Shown piece after piece: positions 26,851-36,586 of a DNA stretch of 64,000 nt (position 1 is the first letter of the stretch; each line of letters begins with the position of its first letter). The notes under the pieces are model-generated. The model ran no database searches and had not been told where the DNA came from. It was given only the letters and a program-made list of their open reading frames with translations. Location of the stretch: positions 1,860,001 through 1,924,000 of the forward strand of contig NZ_JAPEPI010000002.1 in NCBI RefSeq assembly GCF_026340305.1, read 5' to 3'. The translations under genes were made by a program, and so were the position numbers. Source of the DNA: Streptomyces sp. NBC_01381 (GTDB lineage: Bacteria; Actinomycetota; Actinomycetes; Streptomycetales; Streptomycetaceae).

Positions 26851-29800
26851 TCAGGCCGGCCGAAGCCGCAGGGTCAGAATCTGGAACGGACGTAGGTCAA
26901 GCGCCAGGCCCGCGCTGTCCGTCTCGGCCGGTCCCTGCGGCCGCTCGAGCAAGTCCGTCACCTGCGCCGCGCTCACCGCGAACGACGTGGTGAGCGCGGC
27001 CGCCGCGCGCCCGCCCCGCGACTCGTAGAGCCGCACCACGACATCGCCGCTCCCGTCGTCCGCGAGCTTCACCGACTCCACGGTCACCGCCGGGTTGTCG
27101 ACGCTCACAAGGGGCGGCAGCACGGGCGCGTCGGCCACCCGCAGCGGCAGATTCAGCGCGAGGCCCTCCGCGACCGCGTCGCCCGTCGTCGCGCCGGGCA
27201 GCAGCGCGTACGTGAACCGGTGTGTGCCCAGATCCGTCTCCGGGTCCGGGCTGTGCGGGGCGCGCAGCAGCGTGAGCCGCACGGTGGTGCCGAGCCCGTC
27301 CGCGTGCGGCGCACGCGTCACATCATGGCCGTACGTCGAGTCGTTGAGCACCGCGACGCCGTACGCCTCCTCGGCGACCCGCAGCCACCGGTGCGCGCAG
27401 ATCTCGAAACGGGCCGCGTCCCAGCCGGTGTTGGCGTGGGTCGTCCGGTGCACATGCCCGAACTGGATCTCAGCGGCGGACCGTTCGGCGTGCACGTCCA
27501 GCGGGAAGGCGGCCTTGAGCACCTTCTCCGACTCCCGCCAGTCGACGTCCGTGACCACGTCGACACGCCGGCTGCCCGCCGCGAGCCGGATCTCCTGTGT
27601 GATGCGCGAGTCCCCGAAGGCCCGCACCACGCGGACGGCGACCCGCAGCGGCCCGTCCTCCACCAGCTCGACGGACTCGGCGTCCGTGAGGTCGGTGTGC
27701 GTGTTGCGGTAGTGCCGGTCCAGGTCCCAGGCGTCGTAGTGCGTGGGATGGTCGGGGTGCAGCTGGAGGAGGTTGCCGCGCGAGCCGGGGGAGAGGACCT
27801 CGCGGTCGGCGTCGAGATCGCGTACGGAGGTCAGGAGCCCGTCCGTGTCGATGGTGACGCGGAGATGCTCGTTGCTCAACACGATAGTGCCGTCGGCGAG
27901 TTGAGCCGTGGCACCGGCACCCGGCGCGCGGGTGTGCCCGGCCGCCACCGCGAGGCTCTGCGTGCCGAGGGCCGGGACGTTCACGTGCACCAGGGCCCCT
28001 TCCCTGCTCGTGACGACCTCGCTGCGGGCGTACGGCGACGCGTTGAGCACGGCGGGCTCGCCCGCGCCGAGGGACCGCACCGCACCGGCGGTGATCTCAT
28101 CGAGCTCGGCGAGCACCCGTGCGTAGGTGTCGCGGGCCTCCCGGTGCACCCAGGCGATCGACGAGCCCGGCAGGATGTCGTGGAACTGGTGCAGGAGCAC
28201 CGTCTTCCACAGCCGGTCGAGCGCCTCGTACGGGTAGGCGTACGAAGGGTCCCGCAGCGAGGCCGCGGTGCACCACAACTCGGCCTCGCGCAGGGCGTGT
28301 TCGCTGCGGCGGTTGCCGCGCTTGGTCGCCGCCTGCGTGGTGTACGTCGCCCGGTGCAGCTCCAGATACAGCTCGCCGGACCAGACCGGCGCCCGCTCCC
28401 CGTACTCCTCCTCGGCGGCCGCGAAGAACGCCGAAGGCCGCTCGATCTCGACGCGCGGCGAACCCTCCAGGGAGCGAAGGCGCCGCGCACGCTCCATCAT
28501 CTCGCGGGTGGGGCCGCCCCCGCCGTCGCCCCAGCCGAACGGCACCAGCGAGCGGGACGCGCGGCCCTTCTCTGTGAAGTTGCACTCCGCGTGGGCGAGT
28601 TCGGCGCCGTGGAACTGCGAGTTGTAGGTGTCCACCGGCGGGAAGTGCGTGAAGACACGGGTGCCGTCGATGCCCTCCCACCAGAAGGTGTGGTGCGGCA
28701 TCTTGTTGGACTGGTTCCAGCTCAGCTTCTGGGTGAGGAACCAGCGGACGCCCGCCAGCTTCGCCAACTGCGGGAAGGCGGCGGTGTATCCGAAGGAGTC
28801 CGGCAGCCAGATCTCCTCCGTCTCGACGCCGAGCTCCTCGCGGAAGAACCGCATCCCGTGCGTGATCTGCCGCGCGAGCGCCTCACCGCCCGGCATGTTG
28901 GCGTCCGACTCGACCCACATCGAGCCCACCGGCGCCCAAGTCCCGTCCGTCACCGCCTTCTTGATGCGCTCCCAGATGTGCGGCTGGTGCTCCTTCACCC
29001 AGGCGTACTGCTGGGCCTGCGAGCAGGCGAAGACCAGCTCCGGATACTCCTCGGCCAGCGCCGTCACATTGGCGAAAGTGCGGGACGCCTTGCGCACCGT
29101 CTCGCGCAGCGGCCACAGCCACGCCGAGTCGATGTGCGCGTGCCCGGCGGCGGAGACGCGGTGCGCGCTGGCGTGGGCGGGGCTCGCCAGGACCCCGGCG
29201 AGCTCGGCGCGGGCGGCCGCGGCCGTGCCCGGCACATCGTGCAGATCGAGCGCGTCGAGCGCCCGCTCCAGGGCCCGCAGGATCTCGTGGCGGCGCGGCC
29301 GGGCCGCGTCCAGCTCGTACATGAGCTCCGCGAGGACCTCGATGTCCAGGGTGAGACGCCAGGCCTCCTCGTTCAGTACGGCCAGATCGGCAGAGGCGAA
29401 TCGGTAGATGGGCCGATCGCCCGCGGTCAGTACGTCGCCGAGCGGCGTCGGTTCGAAGTCACGCAGAACGGCCGGATTGGCCGCCGCCTCCAGGAGCAGA
29501 TGCACCGGTTCACCGCCCTGCGCGGGGGCCGCCACGGGGATGTGCCGGTTGCGCGGGTGAACGCCCTTCAGAGGAACACCCGAAGCGTCGTACACCAGAC
29601 CCTCGGCCTGGAAACCGGGCCCGTCACTGGTGAACCCGGGGTCGACGACCACCTCGACGCGCCGCCCGCGCCATGCGTCGGGCACCTGCCCCCGCAGCCG
29701 GAACCAACTGGTTGACCAGGGACTTCCCCACGCCGTCCCGGTCTCGAAAGGCGCGTACGACGCCTTCAGCGCCTCGGCGACGGGCACCGGCTCGCCCGGG

Positions 29801-29913
29801 GCGTGCCAGACCGAGAGGGTGAGCGGCACACGGTCCGTGTACTGGGCGGGGCGGATGAACTGCCGCAGGGCGCGCTCCAGGCGTCCCTCAACCAGCAGTC
29901 GGTCGTCGTGCAC
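26851..29913 (-). CDS. GH38 alpha-mannosidase
   Basis: 1020 residues. The catalytic domain has the zinc ligands in AGHAHIDSAWLWPL and the nucleophile Asp in IWLPDSFGYTAAFPQLA. The middle and C-terminal beta-sandwich domains of GH38 follow (SRRVDVVTDVDWRESEKVLK). No signal peptide, so cytoplasmic. It removes alpha-mannose residues from oligosaccharides. Starts at ATG 29913 and is transcribed toward the convergent poxB. Confidence 0.93.
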   Translation of the reverse strand: MHDDRLLVEGRLERALRQFIRPAQYTDRVPLTLSVWHAPGEPVPVAEALKASYAPFETGTAWGSPWSTSWFRLRGQVPDAWRGRRVEVVVDPGFTSDGPGFQAEGLVYDASGVPLKGVHPRNRHIPVAAPAQGGEPVHLLLEAAANPAVLRDFEPTPLGDVLTAGDRPIYRFASADLAVLNEEAWRLTLDIEVLAELMYELDAARPRRHEILRALERALDALDLHDVPGTAAAARAELAGVLASPAHASAHRVSAAGHAHIDSAWLWPLRETVRKASRTFANVTALAEEYPELVFACSQAQQYAWVKEHQPHIWERIKKAVTDGTWAPVGSMWVESDANMPGGEALARQITHGMRFFREELGVETEEIWLPDSFGYTAAFPQLAKLAGVRWFLTQKLSWNQSNKMPHHTFWWEGIDGTRVFTHFPPVDTYNSQFHGAELAHAECNFTEKGRASRSLVPFGWGDGGGGPTREMMERARRLRSLEGSPRVEIERPSAFFAAAEEEYGERAPVWSGELYLELHRATYTTQAATKRGNRRSEHALREAELWCTAASLRDPSYAYPYEALDRLWKTVLLHQFHDILPGSSIAWVHREARDTYARVLAELDEITAGAVRSLGAGEPAVLNASPYARSEVVTSREGALVHVNVPALGTQSLAVAAGHTRAPGAGATAQLADGTIVLSNEHLRVTIDTDGLLTSVRDLDADREVLSPGSRGNLLQLHPDHPTHYDAWDLDRHYRNTHTDLTDAESVELVEDGPLRVAVRVVRAFGDSRITQEIRLAAGSRRVDVVTDVDWRESEKVLKAAFPLDVHAERSAAEIQFGHVHRTTHANTGWDAARFEICAHRWLRVAEEAYGVAVLNDSTYGHDVTRAPHADGLGTTVRLTLLRAPHSPDPETDLGTHRFTYALLPGATTGDAVAEGLALNLPLRVADAPVLPPLVSVDNPAVTVESVKLADDGSGDVVVRLYESRGGRAAAALTTSFAVSAAQVTDLLERPQGPAETDSAGLALDLRPFQILTLRLRPA

Positions 29914-30106
29914 GGCGGCTCCTCGGCAGGCTCGGACGGACTCACGCGGGATCTCCCGGGATCATGCGGGAACGATCCACCGCTTCACTTCCCCGTGGGG
30001 CCCGGGCGCACCCGTTCCTTTGATTGATGAATGGACATGAGTGCCGCCAACCGGGTGGGGCATGCATTCCGTGAGCGCGTTCGAGCAAGGAGGAACAGGA
30101 CTCATT

Positions 30107-30601
30107 TTGTGGGCGGGGGTCATGACAAGGCAGGTACGAGGGGGTGGTCCCCGATCCGGGGCTGCTTCGCCGAAAATACGGGACGAGCCGACCGACGACA
30201 TGGTGGGGGAGTCCGACCGGGCTCAACTCCGGCGCAGATTGGGGCGATCAGACCTACGGGCGGTTTCCGAGGTGCGCGGGGCGCTGCGTGAACTCCTGCG
30301 CTCCTGGGGCAAACCGGGAAGATCCGAGATAGCCGAGCTGCTGACCAGCGAACTGGTCACGAACGCACTGGTGCACACCGATCACGACGCGATCCTGACG
30401 GCGACCGTCGGGCCGGGCCGGCTGCGGGTCGAGGTCAGGGACTTCGTGGGGCGCCGCCCCAAGCTGCGGGTACCGAACGCCGACGACGGTACGCACGGCA
30501 GGGGTCTGGTCCTCGTGCAGTCCCTCGCCGACGCCTGGGGCGTGCGGGCGCACGGGGTGGGGAAGGTGGTGTGGTTCGAGCTGGACGGCGGCCCGGTGTG
30601 A
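30107..30601 (+). CDS. HATPase_c anti-sigma-type ATP-binding protein
   Basis: About 164 residues. The GHKL motifs are clear: N-box ELLTSELVTNALVHT, VEVRDF and GTHGRGLVLVQSLADAWGV. Streptomycetes carry many such RsbW-like proteins that bind anti-anti-sigma or sigma factors, and the partner is unknown. The start is uncertain. TTG 30107 is 13 bases after AAGGAGG (30087-30093). ATG 30122 is further away, and in-frame GTG 30041 or ATG 30062 would lengthen it. It converges with the DUF2637 gene. Confidence 0.82.
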   Translation: MWAGVMTRQVRGGGPRSGAASPKIRDEPTDDMVGESDRAQLRRRLGRSDLRAVSEVRGALRELLRSWGKPGRSEIAELLTSELVTNALVHTDHDAILTATVGPGRLRVEVRDFVGRRPKLRVPNADDGTHGRGLVLVQSLADAWGVRAHGVGKVVWFELDGGPV

Positions 30602-30626
30602 CCCGGACCGCCGACCGTTTCCCGCC

Positions 30627-31688
30627 CTAACCGAACTGCTGCTCAAGGTCCTTGAGCTTCTGCTCCAGGGAGTCGAGCCTCGGCAGGGTCTGTGTGTCGT
30701 CCTCGGCCGTGAGGTCGACGGTCACCGGCGTGGCGGCGTCAGAGCCGCTCCTGACGGCCTGCAGGGAGGGGCGGGAGCGCAGCGCCAGCTGTTCCTGCGG
30801 CGCTATGGCAGGGTCCGCGCCGACCTGCGCGGACCCTGCGGCCGGTGCCACGGCCTGCATGTCGACCTGGCGTCCGCCGCGTCCCGGCAGGGCGCGGTGG
30901 CCCCGGCTGATCGCCTTGAGCTGCGCGCGCTCCAGCTTCTCCCGGTCCCGCCTGCGGGTCCGGGTCTGCTCCTTCTCGCGCCGGTCCTCGCGGACCTCCT
31001 CGACGGCCTCGTCCAGGGTGCGTACGCCTTCGAGGAGCATCAGCGACCAGGCGCCGAAGGTCTCGCGGGGCGCGCGCAGCCAGCGCACGATGCGGATCTG
31101 CGGCAACGGCCGCGGCACCAGGCCCTGTTCACGCAGCGCCGCGCGGCGGGTCTGCTTCAGTGCGCGGTCGAAGAGCACCGCGGCCGAGAGCGACATCCCC
31201 GCGAAGAACTGCGGGGCGCCCGCGTGGCCGAGGCCTCTGGGCGCGTGCACCCAGTTGAACCAGGCGGCCGCGCCCGCGAACGTCCACACGAGGAGCCGCG
31301 AGCCGAGCGCCGCGTCCCCGTGGCTCGCCTCGCGCACGGCGAGCACGGAGCAGAACATCGCCGCCCCGTCGAGCCCGAACGGGACCAGGTACTCCCAGCC
31401 GCCGGACAGGTTCAGGTTCTGCCGGCCGAAGCCGACGAGGCCGTGGAAGGAGAGTGCGGCGGCGACCGCCGCGCAGCAGAAAAGCAGTACGTACGAAGCC
31501 GAGCCGTAGACCGCTTCCTTGCGCCTGCGGCGCTCCTCGCTGCGCTCCCACGATTCGTCGCTGGAGGCACCGGCGGCTTTCTGTCCGGCGCGCTTGCCGC
31601 GTGCGAGTACCGCCACCGCGACCAGCATGCCCAGGAGCAGGACGCAGCCCGGAAGCAGCCAGTCCAGCGATATGTCGGTCAGTCTCAT
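30627..31688 (-). CDS. DUF2637 membrane protein
   Basis: 353 residues. One membrane helix at the N-terminus, then three or four more between about 60 and 180 (YGSASYVLLFCCAAVAAALSF, EYLVPFGLDGAAMFCSVLA, LLVWTFAGAAAWFNWVHAP). This is the DUF2637 region also found in plasmid spread (Spd) proteins. The C-terminal 150 residues are charged, cytoplasmic and end in a likely coiled coil (LDSLEQKLKDLEQQFG). No transfer genes are nearby, so a conjugation role is not supported here. Confidence 0.85.
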   Translation of the reverse strand: MRLTDISLDWLLPGCVLLLGMLVAVAVLARGKRAGQKAAGASSDESWERSEERRRRKEAVYGSASYVLLFCCAAVAAALSFHGLVGFGRQNLNLSGGWEYLVPFGLDGAAMFCSVLAVREASHGDAALGSRLLVWTFAGAAAWFNWVHAPRGLGHAGAPQFFAGMSLSAAVLFDRALKQTRRAALREQGLVPRPLPQIRIVRWLRAPRETFGAWSLMLLEGVRTLDEAVEEVREDRREKEQTRTRRRDREKLERAQLKAISRGHRALPGRGGRQVDMQAVAPAAGSAQVGADPAIAPQEQLALRSRPSLQAVRSGSDAATPVTVDLTAEDDTQTLPRLDSLEQKLKDLEQQFG

Positions 31689-31927
31689 CTGGGGTCCCTT
31701 GCGTCGCGGTAGGGCGTTCGGGCGCCATAGTGACCCAATCCCGGTGGCCCTCAGAGGGGTTTCGGGGCAAGAGAACGCGTTGGGGGGTGCAAAGGGGTGC
31801 GGCGCGCGCCGTTTTTCTCGAACTCGGCGGCGAGGAGGGCGAGTTGAGTTCGATTAAACGGACGCGAAAGGGTGGTTCAGGGGGAAGCGGCTGAGGTTTT
31901 GGAGACCGTGGGGGCGCTGGGGGGCGG

Positions 31928-32773
31928 TCAGGCCGCGGCGCTGAGCCGTGCGACGCGCTCCGTGTCGCAGGTGCGCGGGCAGGTCACACAGGTGTCCTCG
32001 GGGCGCAGCGTGTAGAACATGCAGCAGCTCGCGCGGTCGCGGGTCGGCAGGGACTCGCCGTTCGGCCCCGTCAGCTCCCGGAAGCCGGCCGTGCCGACGT
32101 ACGGCTTGGTGGCGCCGGGCAGCAGCAGCTCAAGCTCCTGCGTGGCGCGCTGCTCCTCGCCCAGGAGGTGGGCGATGTACCAGAGACCCTCGACGATCTC
32201 GTCCGTGGCGACGCTCCACAGGGCGCGCGAGCGGCGCCGCATCCGGGGCCCGAAGGCGTCGAGCAGCGGTCCCAGGTGCTCGGCGACGGCCGCCCGCACC
32301 TCGGCGCGCAGCGCCTCCTCGTCGGGTACGACACGGGCGCCGGGCAGCGCCGCGGCGGGATCGCCCGGCAGGCAGGCGAAGCCCGCGTCGCGGACGGCCA
32401 TCCGGCCCAGGGTGCGCTGGAAGGCGACGTTCTGGACGGGGTAGCGGGGGACGCGGCGGTGCAGGAACCACGGAACGGTGATCAGGAGCGTGGCCGGCCA
32501 GGCGTACCGGTGCAGTCCGAAGCTTGCGATGACATCGGGGCGCCCGGTCTGCCCGTAGTCCTTCAGCACCTGCGCCTCGTCCCACGCCAGAAACGCGTCG
32601 AGGTCGGCCCCGCCCTCCGCGAGCCGGGCGGCGGTGACCCAGCCGTCGCCCTGTGGGGCCTGCTCCTCGTTGCTGAGCTCGGTCACGCGCAGTCCCGGGA
32701 ACACCTCGGTGAGGCGGGCGTAGGCGTCCGCGAGGGCGCTCGGGGCGCGCTTCGCCAAGGCGGGAACGTGCAT
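31928..32773 (-). CDS. FhuF-like [2Fe-2S] ferric-siderophore reductase
   Basis: 281 residues with the FhuF C-terminal cluster pattern CC-x10-C-x2-C in CCMFYTLRPEDTCVTC, followed by another Cys. FhuF-type proteins reduce ferric siderophores in the cytosol to release iron. A near-consensus IdeR/DmdR1 iron box lies 28 bases upstream, so iron repression is likely. The 240 bp between this gene and the DUF2637 gene show no coding signal. Confidence 0.88.
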   Translation of the reverse strand: MHVPALAKRAPSALADAYARLTEVFPGLRVTELSNEEQAPQGDGWVTAARLAEGGADLDAFLAWDEAQVLKDYGQTGRPDVIASFGLHRYAWPATLLITVPWFLHRRVPRYPVQNVAFQRTLGRMAVRDAGFACLPGDPAAALPGARVVPDEEALRAEVRAAVAEHLGPLLDAFGPRMRRRSRALWSVATDEIVEGLWYIAHLLGEEQRATQELELLLPGATKPYVGTAGFRELTGPNGESLPTRDRASCCMFYTLRPEDTCVTCPRTCDTERVARLSAAA

Positions 32774-32800
32774 ACGGGGACCACCGAATCACGATCGATT

Positions 32801-32819
32801 GCAGGTTAGCCTTACCTTA
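32801..32819 (-). promoter_or_regulatory. Iron box (DmdR1/IdeR operator)
   Basis: On the minus strand TAAGGTAAGGCTAACCTGC matches the palindromic actinobacterial iron-box consensus TWAGGTWAGSCTWACCTWA at 17 of 19 positions. It sits just ahead of the FhuF-like gene. Confidence 0.8.
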
Positions 32820-32907
32820 CCCGAAGTGATCGAGGTTTCAACTGCGGTGCTGTCCGCCTATGGTGCCTCTCGTACCTTTCGGACCGAGCGGACTATGGGT
32901 GGACCTC

Positions 32908-33666
32908 GTGGAGCAGGCCAGAGCGCATGACGCGTACCGCCTTGCCGCCCGTGTGCCGGAGCAGCCGCGGTCGGGCTCGGCGCGCGGTGAGCACACGCAC
33001 GCGGAGGCTGAGCCTTCTGCCGCGCCCGCGCCGCGCAAGCCGCTGCAGCGGAGCTCGGTCCGCGGTCAGGTGCTCGACGCGCTGCGCGCCGCGCTGGTCG
33101 GCGGTGATCTCGCGCCCGGCGAGGTGTACTCCGCGCCGGTGCTCGGCGAGCGCTTCGGGGTCTCCGCCACTCCCGTGCGCGAGGCGATGCAGCAGCTCGC
33201 CATCGAGGGCGCGGTCGAGGTCGTGCCGAACCGTGGCTTCCGGGTGACCGAGCGGAGCGCTCGGGAGCTGGGGGAGCTCGCGGAGGTCCGGGCGCTGATC
33301 GAGGTGCCGGTGATGCTGCGGCTTGCCCGTACGGTGCCTGCCGCGCGGTGGTGTGAGTTGCGGCCGCTGGCTGAGGCGAGCGTGGTGGCTGCGGCGGGTG
33401 GGGACCTCGCCCGCTACGCGGAGTCGGACCGGGCCTTTCACCGGGCGGTCCTCGGCCTCTCCGGGAATCAGCAGCTGGTGCAGGTGGCGGACGATCTGCA
33501 CCGGCGGTCGCAGTGGCCGCTGGTCAGCGGGCCCGTCTCCGGGCGCCGCGCGGACCTCGTCGCCGACGCGGCGGAGCACACGGCCCTCTTGGAGGCGTTG
33601 GTGGCCCGTGACCTGGCCGTCGTCCAGTCCTTGGTGCGGGAGCATTTCGCGGGGGCGGGGGGCTAG
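32908..33666 (+). CDS. GntR/FCD transcriptional regulator
   Basis: 252 residues from GTG 32908 (GGTGGA 4 bases upstream); ATG 32860 is in frame but lacks a ribosome site. A Pro/Ala-rich N-terminal extension precedes the winged helix (VLDALRAALVGGDLAPGEVYSAPVLGERFGVSATPVREAMQQLAIEG) and an FCD domain (ESDRAFHRAVLGLSGNQQLV, AEHTALLEALVARD). The target is unknown; it faces away from the FhuF gene. Its N-terminal helix sequence resembles the partial GntR protein at 63901. Confidence 0.87.
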   Translation: MEQARAHDAYRLAARVPEQPRSGSARGEHTHAEAEPSAAPAPRKPLQRSSVRGQVLDALRAALVGGDLAPGEVYSAPVLGERFGVSATPVREAMQQLAIEGAVEVVPNRGFRVTERSARELGELAEVRALIEVPVMLRLARTVPAARWCELRPLAEASVVAAAGGDLARYAESDRAFHRAVLGLSGNQQLVQVADDLHRRSQWPLVSGPVSGRRADLVADAAEHTALLEALVARDLAVVQSLVREHFAGAGG

Positions 33667-33669
33667 CGT

Positions 33670-33970
33670 TCAAGACCGCCGCTTCGCGGCGGATCTTTTC
33701 CCGCCCACCCACCCGATTGCCCGGCAGCGGCCCCGGTCTGCCGACGCGTCGTCGGCGGCTGCGGCGCCGTACCGCCGCTTCGCGGCGAAAGCTTTCCCGC
33801 CCGCCCACCCGATTGCCCGGCAGTTGCCCGCCCACCCGTCGGTAGCTCTTTCAGCCCGTCCGGCGTTTGAGGACGAACTCGGCGGAGCCGGTGATCGACG
33901 GCCACCCCGCGGCCGGCGCAGCCGGAAAGGATTCGGGTAGGGGCGGGGTTGGGGAAAAATCGCCCCTACC
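33670..33970. repeat. Dispersed 300-bp intergenic element, copy B
   Basis: Second copy of the element at 14508-14855, same orientation, with the two CGCCGC-TTC-GCGGCG hairpins (33677-33691 and 33773-33787), GCCCGTCCGGCGTTTGAGGA and GGAAAGGATTCGGGTAGGGG in the same order. It fills the gap between the convergent ends of the GntR and TPR-like genes. Confidence 0.85.
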
Positions 33971-33975
33971 CAACC

Positions 33976-34752
33976 TCACGCCGCCGGTGCCGGTGGGGAC
34001 AAATGCTGGGCCAGCCAGGACGGGACCCCGCCCATCAGGCGGAAGAGGCGCGCCGCCTCGGCCCGGAGGCGGCCCGCCTCCGGCTCCGGCTCCGCGTCCG
34101 CCAGGGCCGCCAGCGCGGGGGCCGTGCCGACCAGATAACCCAGCTCCTCGCGGATGCGGAGGGACTCGGAGAAGCCGTGTCGTGCCTCCGCCAACTCCCC
34201 CTCCCGCAGGGCGAGTCCGGCCAGGTGCCGCCACGTGAAGGACAGGAGCAAGGAGTCGCCGTGCGCCGTCGCGCCCGCATGCGCCCGCCGGTACGCGGCC
34301 CGCGCCGCCTGCGGCGAATCCGCGAGATGCTCGGCGACAAGACCCCGACGGAAGTCGAGCAGTGGCCGCCCCGAGGCATTCGGGGCGAGCAACGCCGCCG
34401 CCCGCCCCAGCGCCGTACGCGCCTCGTCGGCCCGGTCCCGGACCCCGAGCACCGTCGACGCGTACGCCAACTGCCCCCGCTCACAAGCCGCCGCGCCCCG
34501 GTCGTCGTCCTCGGCGGCCAGTGCTTCCGCCGTACGGAGCCCGTCCTCGGCCTCGCTCCATCCGTCCCCGGTGAACAGGCAGCGCTCCACCAGGAGTGAC
34601 GTTCTCTGGAGGGCCGCCCTCGCCCCCTCCCGGGAGGCGAGCAGCGCGGCCGCGTCGGTCCAACAGCCGCGCGAGCGCAGCCGCCATACCGCGGTCTGGA
34701 GTGGATCGTCCCCTGCAGTCGTTCCGGTACCAGACATGGCGGTATGCGCCAC
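33976..34752 (-). CDS. TPR-like hypothetical protein
   Basis: 258 residues from GTG 34752, chosen for the GGGAGGG a few bases upstream; ATG 34737 is an alternative. The body is all-helical, with tetratricopeptide-like pairs (ARTALGRAAALLAPNASGRP, AAYRRAHAGATAHGDSLLLS, ARHGFSESLRIREELGYLVG). It resembles the TPR halves of streptomycete regulators but has no DNA-binding or kinase domain. Function unknown. Confidence 0.72.
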   Translation of the reverse strand: MAHTAMSGTGTTAGDDPLQTAVWRLRSRGCWTDAAALLASREGARAALQRTSLLVERCLFTGDGWSEAEDGLRTAEALAAEDDDRGAAACERGQLAYASTVLGVRDRADEARTALGRAAALLAPNASGRPLLDFRRGLVAEHLADSPQAARAAYRRAHAGATAHGDSLLLSFTWRHLAGLALREGELAEARHGFSESLRIREELGYLVGTAPALAALADAEPEPEAGRLRAEAARLFRLMGGVPSWLAQHLSPPAPAA

Positions 34753-34891
34753 GTTGCCCTCCCCGAGCACGCCATTGAGCTGTTGAGTCGTGGGCGCATC
34801 TCAGCACGGATCGACACGTCCGGCCAAGGGGCTGGGTGAAAGATTTCACAAAGGGCGGGTCATGGAAGGGGTTTGAGGGCCGCGCCCGCTG

Positions 34892-36586
34892 TCAGCTCAT
34901 GCGCAGTGCCAGGAAGAAATCGAGCTTGTCCTCGAGGCGCGAAAGGTCACGACTCGTCAACTGCTCGATACGGCCGACGCGGTAGCGCAACGTGTTGACG
35001 TGCAGGTGCAGCCGCGCGGCGCAGCGCGTCCACGAGCCGTCGCAGTCGAGGAACGCCTCCAGGGTGGGGATGAGCTCCGCGCGGTGGCGCCGGTCGTAGT
35101 CCCGCAGGGGGTCGAGGAGGCGGGCCGTGAACGCCCTGCGGACGTCGTCCGGCACGAAGGGGAGCAGAAGTACGTGCGAGGCCAGTTCCTGGTGGCCGGC
35201 CGCGCAGACCCGGCCGGGGCGCGCCGCGGCGACCCGGCGGGCGTGCCGGGCCTCCTCCAGGGCGCCGCGCAGGCCCTCCGCCGAGTGCACGGACGCGCTC
35301 ACGCCGAGCGTGAGGCGGCCGTCGCCGTCGAGGCCCGCCGACAAGGGGGCGCGGACGGATTCGAGGAGAGAATCCGCGAGCAGGCCCGTCTCCGAGCCGT
35401 CGTGTTCCGAGGACACCGCCGGCAGCGGTACGAGCGCGATCGCCTCGTCACCCGTATGGGCCACCGCGATCCGGTCGGACGGTTCGGGGCCCGCCGACAG
35501 CGGGTCCACGAGGATCTCCTCCAGGAGGGACTGGGCCACCGGGCCGCCCTCGATCTCCCCGCCGTCCCACTCGACGCGGGCCACCACGACCTGCCAGTGC
35601 GGCGCCGCGCCGAGGCCCGGAAGGAGCACCGGGGCGGCCACCCGGAGGCGTGCGGCGATCTCCGCCGGGGCCGCGCCCGTCTGGACCAGTTCGAGGACTT
35701 CCTGGGCGAGGCGGCGGCGCACGGTGCGGGCGGCGTCCCGCCGGTCCCGCTCGACCGCGATCAGCTGGGTCACGCCCTGCAGCAGGTCGAGCCGCTCCTC
35801 GGGCCAGTCGCCCGCGTCGGCCTCGACCGCAAGGAGCCAGTCCGACAGGATCGTCTCGCGCACGTCGCGCGATGCCGCCGTGCCCGCGCTCGCGGATGCC
35901 GATGCCCGCCCGCTGCTCCGAATGGGGAACAGCGAGTACGTGACGCCGTCCACCAGGACCCGGTGCGGCCCGCGCCGCCCGGTGCGCGCCGCCGCCAGGT
36001 GCTCGCCCGCCAGACGCGCGCAGACCTCGGTGGACAGGGCGGGACCGGCCGCGCTGGAGCCCGCGATGGGGCGGCCGGCGGGGGAGAGCACCCAGGCCCG
36101 CAGGTCCAGGTCGGAGCCGAGCAGGTCGAGGACGACGTCGGGGCCGCCGCCGGCCGGACCCGAGGTCATCAGACGGCGGTGCCGGTCGACGACCGCCGCG
36201 AGGTCACCGGCCCGCTCGCCGGAGACCTGACGTACGACGTGCTCGGTGATCGTCGCGAAGGCGACCCGCTCGTTGACCGCGAACAGCGGCAGGCGGTGCC
36301 GTGCGCAGGCCTCCACGATGTCGTCGGGGATGTCGCCGAGTTCGGCCTCGCCGGCGGCCAGCGCCGCCACTCCGGCGCTCGCCAGGATCCGTACGAAAGG
36401 TTCCGTGTCCGAGGCGTCGTGGCGCCAGGCGAGACCCGTGAGGACCAGCTCGCCGCCGGTGAGGTAGCGGCTGGGGTCCCGCAGGTCGGTGGTCATCACA
36501 CCGCGCACCGTGCGGTCCAGCTCGTCCTCACCGCCGAGCAGCCGCAGGCCCAGCGCGTCGGTGTCAAGGAGTGCGCGCAGCCGCAT
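34892..36586 (-). CDS. PucR-family purine catabolism regulator
   Basis: 564 residues from ATG 36586. The N-terminal PucR sensing domain (MRLRALLDTDALGLRLLGGEDELDRTVRGVMTTDL...) is followed by a GGDEF-like middle region and the C-terminal helix-turn-helix (LEAFLDCDGSWTRCAARLHLHVNTLRYRVGRIEQLT). PucR proteins activate purine utilisation genes. It is divergent from the xanthine dehydrogenase operon, which it very probably controls. Confidence 0.9.
   Translation of the reverse strand: MRLRALLDTDALGLRLLGGEDELDRTVRGVMTTDLRDPSRYLTGGELVLTGLAWRHDASDTEPFVRILASAGVAALAAGEAELGDIPDDIVEACARHRLPLFAVNERVAFATITEHVVRQVSGERAGDLAAVVDRHRRLMTSGPAGGGPDVVLDLLGSDLDLRAWVLSPAGRPIAGSSAAGPALSTEVCARLAGEHLAAARTGRRGPHRVLVDGVTYSLFPIRSSGRASASASAGTAASRDVRETILSDWLLAVEADAGDWPEERLDLLQGVTQLIAVERDRRDAARTVRRRLAQEVLELVQTGAAPAEIAARLRVAAPVLLPGLGAAPHWQVVVARVEWDGGEIEGGPVAQSLLEEILVDPLSAGPEPSDRIAVAHTGDEAIALVPLPAVSSEHDGSETGLLADSLLESVRAPLSAGLDGDGRLTLGVSASVHSAEGLRGALEEARHARRVAAARPGRVCAAGHQELASHVLLLPFVPDDVRRAFTARLLDPLRDYDRRHRAELIPTLEAFLDCDGSWTRCAARLHLHVNTLRYRVGRIEQLTSRDLSRLEDKLDFFLALRMS

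Noticed and set aside
30627..31688. Conjugative plasmid remnant (DUF2637/Spd)
   Set aside because: No transfer, replication or integrase genes nearby, and DUF2637 proteins also occur as chromosomal genes.
31689..31927. Small gene between DUF2637 and FhuF-like genes
   Set aside because: Short frames exist but none has a ribosome site with plausible composition. Nothing convincing in this gap.
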